From the NCBI RefSeq assembly GCF_030272615.1, contig NC_081412.1:22414432-22478431 (forward strand): a stretch of DNA of 64,000 bases. Reading direction: 5' to 3'. Positions 1 to 10,185 of this stretch are shown one piece after another; position 1 is the stretch's first letter; every line of letters starts with the position of its first letter. The stretch is from Cryptomeria japonica. Taxonomy: Eukaryota; Streptophyta; Pinopsida; Cupressales; Cupressaceae. The position numbers and the translations under genes are program-made. Under the pieces are notes generated by a model, which made no database searches, was not told the DNA's origin, and saw only the letters and a program-made list of their open reading frames with translations.

Positions 1-1168
1 TGTAATTGTCATTGATGGACACACACTTGCTATGAGATCACCTCTTGAATGTATGAATTATGCTCAACTGGTATTTGTTCCGAACCGATATTATGTTGTA
101 GTCTTTAGACTATCGGTGTTTTGCAGAAAGTGTTTACCGATCTCAAGCGACATAAAGATCTCAACCGGTATGAAGACCTCAAGCAGTTCGAGGATCTCAA
201 GCGAAATGAAGCAAAGGAACTAGAAGCGACAATTATCATTTTCCTAGTCTTCATTTTTGTCAAACCGATAATATGTTTAATAGCTAAATCGGTATTACTC
301 CGAGTTACCAACCGATAATCAGTAAAGTTGTATAAACTGGTAATACTCTGATGAGTTACCAACTGGTATACCACCAACACTTTGACGGTGATTTTGTGTC
401 ATGTTACCAAATTTATCTAGATACAATGAACCTAGGAACTTGCAATGTAATCCTATTGGACCGACATGAAATTAGATTCCTTTTAAGGACATCATGTCTA
501 GGGTTTTAGTGTGTGTATCCATTAGAGTTTTTGGTGGTTGATGAGTTCTTGTATGTGTGATCTTAACAGAGAAAATCAAGTCTGTGTGCTGTAATAGAGT
601 ATGGATTTACTGAAGACTAAAGTAATGCTGAAATGCATCAGCAATGAGCTACCATGGATCTAATCAAGTAGACTGTGCCATTTGCTAGATCATTCACTTG
701 TTGATTACTCACATCTTTGACAAGTCAGAAACCCTTAACCGGGTAGGCCCAGTAAAGCCTTTTAAATCCTCTAACAAGGTGATTCACATATGTGGGTCTG
801 AAAGCCTCTCACAAGGTAGTCTTTAATCGAACTTATCTCCTAACAAAGATTGAGATTCCTAACAGGATCTGTTTTGGTAAAGAACATTGTATGACCTTAA
901 CCGGTCTGGTTACTATTTTGCAGATAGTTACTTGTGAGTTTCATCTCACCGTGGTTTTTCCCATTTGGGTTTCCACGTCAAAATCTCTTATGTTATGGTG
1001 ATTGTGCTTCTGTGGGTGAATGTTTTACTTGTTGTTTGGTTTGCATTTGTGTTAACCGGTTTGTTAGTTAAACTATTATATCGGTTTGCTACTAGACTAA
1101 TAAAGTGTTTGAGTTTAGTATTTATTGGTATACTAATTCACCCCCCCCCCTCCTCTTAGTATTCATCA
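1..1168 (+). repeat. 5' LTR of element N (truncated by window edge)
   Basis: It is a direct repeat of 9019-10185 and ends TTCATCA just before the primer-binding site. A C-run (about 1140-1150) lies near its end. The block GTGGTTTTTCCCATTTGGG at 951-969 recurs in the LTRs of elements A and C and of the solo LTR at 5973-7442. The first 24 bases, by comparison with the 3' copy, lie left of the window. Confidence 0.9.
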
Positions 1169-1170
1169 AT

Positions 1171-1183
1171 TGGTATTAGAGCC
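1171..1183 (+). other. Primer-binding site of element N (initiator Met-tRNA type)
   Basis: TGGTATTAGAGCC lies two bases after the LTR end. It differs by one base from the standard plant copia site TGGTATCAGAGCC, which pairs with initiator Met-tRNA. Confidence 0.85.
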
Positions 1184-1218
1184 AACCTTTCTATAAGTCT
1201 AACCACTTGGAAAGAGAT

Positions 1219-2498
1219 ATGGAGGAATACACTGTGAGGGAACTTACTCATCGGCTCACTCAGACTGAGCAAGCGTATGATGAACTCAATGTCAAATATA
1301 AGGCCTCTCAGGCAAAAAGAAGAGAGCATGTTGAAAAACTAATGGAGCTAACTGAAAAAAGTTCTTCTGATGAAGCGGACATGGAAGCCCTAGTTCAAGA
1401 AGTTGAAAAACTGAATGAGTCCAATGCCAACCTAAGAAGGGAACTTGAAGGACCAACTATCAGAATGTGTCAAGAGCTTGAGAATCGGAAGAAAACTGAA
1501 GATCTAGTAAAAGACAAAGATCATGGATCTCCAAGCTGAAGCAAGAGATCAGTGCACTTATCGCTCATCTTCATGAAAATAAAATAGAAAAGGAAGAAAT
1601 GCAAGGTGAACTACACATGGTTGTTTCTGAGAATGCAACCTTAAAGGAATCCAATGCTGCTATTACCAAAGAACTTACTGAGTCAAAGGAAATACTTGCC
1701 AAATTCAATAAGAGCACTGTCAAGCTAGAGCAGAAGCTTGAATCAGCTAAACCGGTAAAGAATACCAATGGACTTGGTTTCTCTGATTATGAGGAAGGTG
1801 AAATCTCTAGAACAAAAGATGGAGCATCAAAGAAACAACCGACACCAAAGGATAAAGGTAAGCAAAAGTTCAAACCTGTTTGCTTTAATTGTCTCAAGGA
1901 AGGACACATTGCTAATGTATATAGAAGTAAGGCTTACAATAATTTTCCTTATTTTCTAAACGATAATCCTAGACCCAATAGATTCAATGGTAATTGTTAT
2001 GCATGCAACAAGTTTGGGCATAGAGCATTTGAATGCAGGTATGTCATGCACAACACTGGAAGGTATCCGCAAAGGAGTCAAGGAGTTTTTTCTGAACCCT
2101 CTGGGAACCGGAATCCAAACCGGTTTAATACCTATAATTATCAGTCAGGAAGCAGTTGCTATCAAGTGGCAACTAGATGGAGAGTAACCTGTTTGATCTA
2201 TCATGGTAGTTGTCACACTGCTGCAACATGCAGAAGGAAGAATGGAAACATGAACAATGGACCTTGGAGATCACCTGGAATGATTTACTATCATTGCAAC
2301 AAACCGGGTCATATAGCAAGATTTTGTAGAACGAGAAAGAATATATCAGATGATATATCGATCACTCCAGAAGGAAAGATAGATGTTGAAATTGTTCAAG
2401 CGGATATGAAGAAAACTTGAAAGAAGAAGCCAGAAGAAGTGATTCAAGAAGAACCGATTTCTGCACCTAGTGTGGAAGACATTGAACCGGCAAACTAA
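1219..2498 (+). pseudogene. ORF1 of element N: coiled-coil Gag-like protein with multiple zinc knuckles
   Basis: This is a Gag-like nucleocapsid protein, expected to bind the element's RNA and form particles. The first ATG is at 1219. The N-terminal half is rich in Glu, Lys and Leu and looks like coiled coil. A frameshift near 1530 moves the reading into the frame starting about 1599. The C-terminal half has one canonical knuckle (CYACNKFGHRAFEC) and three decayed ones: CFNCLKEGHIANVY lacks the last Cys, one near CLIYHGSCHTAATC is disordered, and YYHCNKPGHIARFC lacks the first Cys. A TGA at about 2418 is followed in frame by an acidic tail ending TAA at 2496-2498. Copia Gag usually has one knuckle, so several in tandem is unusual. 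No protease motif follows. Confidence 0.75.
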
Positions 2499-2938
2499 GC
2501 ATCAGAAAAGCTTGGGGGGAGCAAACAGTGAAATGTTTCAAACCCCCAGTTTATACCGGTAAAGGACCTTAACCGGTATGTGATACCTGTCAACTAGTAG
2601 AAGACCGGAAATGGTAAAAGGCAAATTAGGGTTTACGCCCTAATAGTGGAGCATTTATTATGGTAGGTGAAGAACTTGTTTAAAAGGATTTTTCAAGTCA
2701 TTTTTCACTTATCAGTTCTCGAGCGAAGAATTTTTTAAGCACTAAGCGACAAAAAGCGATTTGGATTGTGATTCGAAGAATTTTCAAAACCTTGAAGAAG
2801 AATCAGAAGCTAATATCAATTGTTCAAGTGTAGAACACAAAGTGGTATTTCAGCAACCAAAGGAGTGTGTTGCGAAGTATAATTTGCAAACCCTAAATTT
2901 TTATTTACGAAGGTATTTTTCAAATTTCTTTTTTTATC
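2499..2938 (+). promoter_or_regulatory. Intergenic leader before ORF2 with telo-box motifs
   Basis: The stretch between the two genes of element N starts with a G-rich purine run (about 2508-2522, GCTTGGGGGGAGC). It contains a telo-box in each orientation: TTAGGGTTT at 2626-2634 and AAACCCTAA at 2888-2896. TTTAAAAGG near 2679 could be a TATA-like element. In plants telo-boxes often lie near transcription starts. A separate promoter for ORF2 is an inference. Confidence 0.35.
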
Positions 2939-5671
2939 ATGGCTTCCGCATCACACTCTAGCTCTAGTGCACCCGTTGATTCAGTAGACTTCATTCAACG
3001 AAAGGCAAAATACAATGCCCAATCTCAAATACCCGCTTGTGTTATAGTGGAGGAAGGCATTTCCGATTACATTGACTATAAAATTGAAGACCTAGGATCT
3101 TTGATGATCCATTCTCAGTTGGGTTTGTTCTGTGGGAAGGACAAGAAGATTAAACCGAAATTTAGCATCCTCGAAAAGAAGAAGCTTCACAATGCACTTT
3201 ATTTCCTTGAAGAGTTTTCAGATGATCACATTTGCATCATTCTAAGCAGAGTGCATGGTGATAAAATGCACTTAGAGCGGACGCATGACATCACACTGGA
3301 AGTGATGCATGTCGTCACTAGTTTCTGTAACGTCGGTGAAGTGTCAGCCCTAAGGAAGATCAACAAGAGAGAAATGACTAAGATCACTCATTCTGTGAGC
3401 GACCAACGGGGAATGACCATTAATCCCATTAAGGATGATATGGTCAGATATGTCTGCATGGTAATAGGTTACCAGACATTTTATGCTAGCAGGATCAACT
3501 CTGTCTTTGCTGCAGCGGTAAATGTTGCCTACAGGATTATCATGGAAGATGCATCATTTGTCTTATGCACCTGTATGCAAAGGCAACTTCTGGTGAACCT
3601 GAAGTTGATTAAATAGGACAATGCCTTGAGATTTAAGTTTTGAAAACTAATGGTTGGGTTGTTTTTCTACTTCCAAGGTTACTTCCCAGGAGTCGAAGAT
3701 ATTCAGTGGTCTACCAACCACCTGGTTACAAATCAAATTAAGGAAAGCCTTCAAGTGGTTGGAACCAGTTATCCAGAAGTTCTGAACAAATACTTTGATG
3801 AGTTCAGATGCAAAATGAGCCAAAGAGTGAGAATATCAGGTGATATTGTCAAGAAATATGAAGATGGCATCTACTTCACCATCAAAGTTGATGAGTGCAT
3901 AATGGAGGCAGTTGAGCTTAGACAGGAAAAGTGGAATCCATGGGATATGAGGTAATGTATGACATGCTAGATGGGTATGCCTCTACCCTACTCACCTCAC
4001 CCCTTGATCCAAAGGCAAAGAGAACTGACACCTATTTGGAAAGGGTTACACTGATTGAAGAACCGTCAGTAAAGAAGGAAAAGGAAGTGCCTTCAGTATC
4101 GGCACTGGTTACCACAACAAGTCTCAAATTGACCAAGCAATCACCAGCAAAGAAGAAACTAGAAGTTACACCCGCCAAAGTCTTTGAGAGAAAGCGGAAG
4201 ACAAAAGACAACACACCGGACTCAGAGGACACTGTGTCTGAAGAACAGCCTAAGAAGACTAGGCAAATGAGGAAAAAGACAAAGAATGAACCAACAACAT
4301 TTGCATCGGTAAATATTGATATTTCCTCCTACAAACCTTTGACACATTGTCAAAGCACTATTAAGAATATTAGAAGAAAAGTGCTTGGTGACTTGAAAGA
4401 GTGCTTTGATGATTTTAATGATGATTAAAAGGAAGAAGTTGAACAGGAAGTCATTAATTATTTATGTATTAATGACTGGTGGCCATCAGAAATTAAATCT
4501 GAGACACTTGATTCTTTATATAATTATTTAGATAACAAATGGCGCATTGTCATAGAGAAGGAATAGGAAATAAGAGAGGAAGTGTTTGCACAATACTTTC
4601 CTGATGTGCCTAAAATAGAACTTTATGAAGTAATGGAAAGATATAAGGGCCTCTTCTTCATGAGAAGAAGGAGACTCCTATTGCTAGAAGGAAAAGTTCC
4701 AGAAGTGGTAAAATATACCCATTCCCTTATTCAATCCGCTCTAAAGTTGCACCAAGTGGCAGAAGCCAACAAAAAAGTTGAGCATGAACCGAAAATCAAT
4801 CAACCTGATGAAGCGTATGACAGTGAAGGAGTACTAATCACGGATCAAATGGAACCCATTGATGTTGATGCCTTGAATGGTGAAGATGTTACTTCGAGTA
4901 CACCAACTGAAGCAGCAGGACAGGAAAAACAGGCAAAGGAAGAGAAGAAGCAACAGGAAGAAGGAAAGAAGAAACAAACAAATGAAGAGGAAAAGAGAAA
5001 AGAAGAAGAAAAGAGGAAACAGGAAGAGGACAAGAGAAAAGAAGAGGAAAATAAGAGACAAGAGAAGGAAGCGGAGAAGGAAGAAGAAAAGAAACAGGCA
5101 GAGGAGAAAAGGAAGCAGGAAGAGGAGAAGAGAAAAGAAGAGGAGAAGAAGAAGAAGGATGAGGATGAAGAGAAGTGGAAAGAAGAAGAAGAGAAAAGAA
5201 AAACAGAGGAAGAGGAGAAAAAGAAGGCAAAAGAAGACAAGCTAAGAGCGAAAGAGAAGGAGGAAGCAATGTAGAGCACTCAAGTGGAGACTCCAAAGGC
5301 AACCGGTAGTCAAGCCAAACCAGTTGACATTACCAGTCCTATTGATCTCCAATTTGCAAATGAATCGGAGCTGTTGCAGAGCATTAAGCTTGCTCAAGAA
5401 CAGTTGGAGGTGATAAGGAGGAAGAAGGAGCAAGATGTGATCCAGGCTGCAGTGGACACTCTTACCGGTTTGATACCCGGTACCAACCTCCCAAGTACTG
5501 ATTCCTCTCTAGCCCAACTGAAACTCTTATGCACAGTTGTGGAGGACCAGGTACAAAGCCTGGAAGAGGTTGCTGAAGTGAATGCCAAGAAGGAGCAGGG
5601 TGAACTCACAAAGCTGGTTCCCACTTTTGCCAATGAAAGAAATTGGCAAAAGTGGACAAAAATTTTTATGG

Positions 5672-5858
5672 GGGGTTCGAGCGAAGTGGGGGTGTTCGAA
5701 CGGAATACCCTTTGGGGTTTGAGCGAATACCCCACTTCGCTCGAACCCCATCTTTCGAGTGAAGCACCTTTAATGCCTGTTTATGTCATTTTTCAATTAT
5801 AGCGCAGGGGTTCGATCGAACCCCCCTTCATTCAAACCCCCCTAAAAAAGGGGGGTTT
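5672..5858. repeat. Cluster of perfect GC-rich palindromes inside the DNA transposon
   Basis: Three perfect inverted repeats lie in 190 bases. Arms at 5672-5691 and 5730-5749 (20 bp, GGGGTTCGAGCGAAGTGGGG) pair. An 18 bp palindrome without a loop lies at 5807-5824 (GGGGTTCGATCGAACCCC). Arms at 5834-5842 and 5850-5858 (AAACCCCCC) pair. All are variations on GGGGTTCGA. Subterminal repeats of this kind can be transposase-binding sites in DNA transposons; that role is inferred. Confidence 0.8.
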
Positions 5859-5972
5859 GCTCGAACCCCCCTTCATTTGAACCCCTTTTTTAACACTTCT
5901 CTAAAGATTTCTACATTTTTTTGTAGATTTTTGGCCTTGAAACCTCTGGTTGAAGGCTCGAATGGAATGATC

Positions 5973-7442
5973 TGATAGTTCTGATACTTAATATAAGTAC
6001 AGATCCACTAGCCAACAAGATGAAAGGGGGGGGTGAATCATACAAACTTAATCATCCATAAAAACATCAGATTCAACCTCAATAACATATATCAGTCATA
6101 TAATCAAAAACTGTCAAACATGCAAACACAAAAGCATATGAACAATATAAACCTCATAACACCAGATTTAACATGGAAACCCAAATAGGGAAAAACCACT
6201 ATGGGATTTCGGACCCACTAAGAAATATACTCTTCTAGAGTATGCTCGGTTAAAATCAAATCCTGTTAAAGATTACAAAACACATTGCTAGATGTGACCC
6301 GGTTAAGGGATTTCCCTCAGATCTGTTAGGACCTTCACTTTGTTAGAAGTGACCTTGTCAAAGGATTTCAAACACTCAATCAGAATGTCACCTTGTTAGA
6401 GGATTTACATATAAGACTGTTAAGTCCACTCGGTTAAGAGATTTCCTGTCACATTCACAAAATAATAGTAATAGAATCTATCTGCAACTTCACATCTAAA
6501 ATGCTAAAGTAGATTCCTATTTGTTCAATACAATCTAGACATAGAACTAATCTTGTCTATCTGTTGGGCATCAATACTCTGTTATTCTAACAGGTCTTCA
6601 AGCTTCTGTGCTCGGTAATCACTATGTAGCATCCCCTGTGCATACACTTGCCCGCATATATTGTTTATCAACAGTTCCTTATTTATAAACAATCTTCTAA
6701 CTGCTTAATCTCCTTGATCACATTTCCCATGATCAATCATAGCCATCAGATCTTCAATCTTGTCCAGGTTCATTGTATCTTTCGATCTGAAAACATTTTA
6801 CCCCGCCTCAGAACTTGCACATTCACCTTGGAACTTGTGTTAGGGTAATGCGGTTCAATCTGAGCTGTAGATCTTCTTGCCGACTTTCCATTGCCTTAGA
6901 TTTGTTAACAAACTTCTTCCACAACTTACCAATCATTGATCCACTCCAGCTCATCAACATCTTTCATTAAATATCACATGTAAACATTTAAGGCATTTTG
7001 TTATAGCTCGGTTACAACTCGGTGAATACTAAACTTTACTCGGTAGACATTCTATCTTCATTAACCGACTGTGATAACCTTAGGGTTTACCGACTAGGTT
7101 CTTTGCTTAATAACATAGTATAGTATTAACCTTTACATTTTACAACATATGTATGATGTTAGAACAATCTAAAACATCAAGATCTCATCATTGTTTGACT
7201 CGGTAGAGTTGCCCATTGAATAACTTATCCCCTTATTCATCATATTCTTTCCTGTGTCTTTACCGACTTCTTTATAATCTTCATATCATATTTCTTAAGA
7301 TGTGGCAACATCATACTGAATTAGAAAATCAATTTCTTGACATCAATGACAAAATAATAATATCAAGATAGTAAAACATCTATAATCAATTATGTCGATA
7401 ATCATCAACAACCTTCTCAATATCCTTATAATATTGCCAACA
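5973..7442 (-). repeat. Solo LTR, minus strand, of the N/A/C copia family
   Basis: On the minus strand the 1470 bp segment begins TGTTGGCAATATT and ends CTATCA. TGATC flanks it on both sides (5968-5972 and 7443-7447), a perfect 5 bp target duplication. The conserved LTR block, as reverse complement AACCCAAATAGGGAAAAACC, lies near 6179-6198, and a G-run near 6027 corresponds to the C-run near the LTR end in N and C. There is no internal sequence, so this is a solo LTR left by LTR-LTR recombination. Confidence 0.85.
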
Positions 7443-7447
7443 TGATC

Positions 7448-8128
7448 TTGACAACCCGAAATGTAGTATTATAGTCCTCAAAGAAATCTTTCCAATGAAT
7501 ATAATTTTATTACATATTGAGTTTATTATGGACTTGTTTTTTTAATTTTACCAAATATAGGTTTTTCACCGAACATGAACTTCTCTGTTCAACTCATTGG
7601 GAAAAATAGGAAACTAATTCAAAAAAATTCTGAAAAATATCTAAGCCTTGGGTATTGATGTCTTCTTTCTAACAAAAAAAAAAAATTGAATTTTGATATA
7701 TATAGAATAAGTTATGTGTTCAAACGTAAACCTATGTTTGAATTATGATTAGTCGGACTTCAAAACTTAATAAAATGAAAAATATTGAGCATATCACTAT
7801 CAAACCAACTGCAAGCCTTGGATATTGATGTTACAAACCAAAATTCAAAAGAATTGAGTTTTTATCATTTATAGAAAAAAAGTTATGCGTTTCGGGAGGC
7901 ACATCACTCTTAAAAAATGTAGTTTGTTGTAAAAAACTACTTTTCGAGGGAGATGGAAATTTTTTTTTAAAATCCTTCAAAAAAATTTGAAAAAAATATA
8001 TATAGAATCTACAAACAAAATTCTACAAATCACTAATTTACATCATCTTCAAATTCTTAATAGTTTAAAAGTTATAGTTGTCTGAAGTTGAAGATTATTT
8101 TAAAATTGTTCATCTCAATGTCAAAAGT
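7448..8128. other. AT-rich interior of the DNA transposon, no gene
   Basis: This part has long A and T runs and an imperfect direct repeat, with AGCCTTGGGTATTGATGT near 7643 and AGCCTTGGATATTGATGT near 7814. I find no coding potential on either strand. Confidence 0.6.
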
Positions 8129-8982
8129 GGCAAAAAAGTGGGAACCATTATTGTGAGTTCACCCAGCATCAAAAGGCTTTGAACACTGCCTTGGTGAAAA
8201 AGTTACATGAGCTATGGTACAATCTGCAGAAGGCATAGAAGGACATCAAAGATGCAATGGATGAAGGGAAATTATTGCTCAGTAAGATATGCCAACCCCA
8301 TCTATTATGTGATGATGTGCTTGCCCAGAAAGCCAAACTGCAAAATGATTTGCAGACATTCATAAGCACCTTCCAGACGCCATATGATTCCTTTACCACT
8401 TATGGGCAAACCATTCATTGGTTTTAACTTTAGGATGCAAGAATTGATTTGGAGATCAACAACCGGACTAGGGATTTGCAGGAACTACAGCTGGTTCTAC
8501 TACCAAGACTGCAAATACTTAAAAAATGCTATCTCAATCTGGATGCCTTAACGGTTACTCAAGAGATGAGTACCTTGGATGCCATGGAGGAACAAGTATC
8601 CCAGATGCAAATGGAGAGTGAGGTTGCTACCTCATTACTTGAGTCATGGTCCTTATCCATGAAGCAATTTATGCAGGACTTTAAATATGTTTTTGACAAG
8701 TTTCACTCTTTACTGTCATAAACATTTATTCAACTAATAGAAACAGGGGATTATTCAGCTCTATCTTGTCATTGTTGGCAAAGGGGGAGAAGTATTCTGG
8801 TATTTCAAATTTTGATGCATGCTATGTATATTTTCATATTTATCTCTATAAGGAAGTAGTATACATTGTATTTTCTGCAAAGGGATAGTGTATATGCTTA
8901 CGAGGAGTATTTTTTATTATGGCATTTTTTTTTGTAAAACACTTAGATGTCAAATTTTTTCTTAAGTGTTGCCATCAATGCC

Positions 8983-8994
8983 AAAGGGGGAGAT
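8983..8994 (+). other. Polypurine tract of element N
   Basis: AAAGGGGGAGAT lies directly before the 3' LTR start TGTTGGCAT at 8995. It would prime plus-strand DNA synthesis. The surrounding 36 bases (8968-9003) match those of element C (52553-52588) with one mismatch. Confidence 0.9.
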
Positions 8995-10185
8995 TGTTGG
9001 CATTTTTGATGATTATGTTGTGATTGTCATTGATGGACACACACTTGCTATGAGATCACCTCTTGAATGTATGAATTATGCTCAACCGGTATTTGTTCCA
9101 AACCGGTATTATGTTGTAGTCTTTAGACTATCGGTGTTTTGTAGAAAGTGTTTACCGATCTCAAGCGGCATGAAGATCTCAAGCGGTATGAAGACCTCAA
9201 GCAGTTTGAGGATCTCAAGCGAAATGCGGCAAAGGAACTAGAAGCGACAGTTATCATTTTCCCAGTCTTCATTTTTGTCAAACCGGTAATCTGTTTAATA
9301 GCTAAACAGACATTACTCTGAGTTACCAACCAGTAATCGATAAAGTTGTATAAACCGGTAATACTCTCTGATGAGTTACCAACAGGTATACCACTGACAC
9401 TTTGATGGTGATTTTGTGTTGTGTTACCAAATGTGTCTAGATACAATGAACCTAGGAACTTGCAATGTAATCCTATTGGACCGACATGAAATCAGATTCC
9501 TTTTAAGGACATCATGTCTATGGTTTTAGTGTGTGTATCCGTTAGGGTTTTTGGTGGTTGATGAGTTCTTGTATGTGTGATCTTAACAGAGAAGATCAAG
9601 TCTATGTGCTGTAACGGAGTGTGGATTTACTGAAGACTGAAGTAATGCTGAAATGCATCAGCAATGAGCTACCATGGATCTAATCAAGCAGACTGTGCCA
9701 TTTGCTAGATCATTCACTTGTTGATTACTCACATCTTTGACAAGTTAGAAACCCTTAACCGAGTAGGCCTAGAAAAGCCTTTGTAAATCCTCTAACAAGG
9801 TGATTCACATCTGTGGGTCTGAAATCCTCTCACAAGGTAGTCTTTAATCGGACTTATCTCCTAACAGAGATTGAGATTCCTAATAGGATCTGTTCTGATG
9901 AAGAACATTGTATGACCTTAACCAGTCTGGTTACTATTCTGTAGATAGTTACTTGTGAGTTTCATCTCACCGTGGTTTTTCCCATTTGGGTTTCCACATC
10001 AAAATCTCTTGTGTTATGGTGATTGTGCTTTTGTGGGTGAATGCTTTACTTCCTATTTGGTTTGCATTTGTGTTAACCGGTTTGTTAGTTAAACTATTAT
10101 ATCTGTTTGCTGCTAGACTAATAAAGTGTTTCAGTTTAGTATTTATTGGTATACTAATTCACCCCCCTCCTCTTAGTATTCATCA
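8995..10185 (+). repeat. 3' LTR of element N
   Basis: This is the full 1191 bp LTR, TGTTGGCATTTTTGATG to TTCATCA. The next five bases (ACATG, 10186-10190) should be the target duplication; its partner lies left of the window. Confidence 0.92.

Larger units (their letters stand above)
5599..8163. mobile_element. Candidate non-autonomous DNA transposon with 33-35 bp terminal inverted repeats
   Basis: The left end (5599-5631) and the reverse complement of the right end (8129-8163) both read GGTGAACTCACAA, three variable bases, TGGTTCCCACTTTT, then GCC, with a two-base gap. CAG directly flanks both ends (5596-5598 and 8164-8166), a 3 bp target duplication. Removing the insert and one CAG keeps ORF2 of element N in frame across the junction, which supports these boundaries. 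Without the solo LTR nested in it, the element is about 1.1 kb. It has no transposase. A 3 bp duplication suits CACTA or PIF/Harbinger types, but the terminal sequence matches neither consensus that I know, so the superfamily is open. Confidence 0.65.
2939..8721 (+). pseudogene. ORF2 of element N: long decayed gene of unknown function
   Basis: The ATG at 2939 opens a frame reading MASASHSSSSAPVDS. After stops near 3614-3640 it continues to about 3930, where a frameshift occurs. From there one frame runs through 3931-4428, 4582-5274 and 5284-5598, broken by stops at about 4426, 4564 and 5272. Once the DNA transposon candidate is set aside it resumes in the same frame at 8167 and runs to 8721, with stops at 8236, 8425 and 8431. 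The first 330 residues look globular and match no family I know. About 4050-4300 is Lys/Ser-rich. About 4910-5270 is an extreme Glu/Lys-rich helix, and the C-terminal part is helical. I see no polymerase, protease or integrase motif. It could be a captured host gene or an accessory structural protein. Confidence 0.6.
1..10185 (+). mobile_element. Non-autonomous two-gene LTR retrotransposon (element N)
   Basis: Bases 1-1168 are repeated at about 9019-10185, giving an LTR pair of about 1.19 kb; roughly 24 bases of the 5' LTR lie outside the window. Behind the 5' LTR is a primer-binding site resembling initiator Met-tRNA, and in front of the 3' LTR is a purine tract. The 7.8 kb interior holds a Gag-like gene and a second long gene, both decayed. 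I see no protease, integrase, reverse transcriptase or RNase H motif, so the element must have relied on enzymes from another element. Its LTR ends and flanking signals match those of copia element C. A DNA transposon candidate and a solo LTR sit inside it. The two LTRs differ by about 4-5% over the first 300 bases, counted by eye. It is inserted in copia element A. Confidence 0.88.

Noticed and set aside
4834-5302. Minus-strand and alternate-frame ORFs rich in Ser/Phe or Arg across the Glu/Lys-rich part of ORF2
   Set aside because: They are shadows of a purine-rich coding strand; composition is fully explained by GAA/AAG repeats read in other frames.
5807-5880. tRNA-like gene because of GGTTCGA (B-box) sequences
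   Set aside because: No A-box at proper spacing and no cloverleaf; the motif belongs to perfect palindromes.
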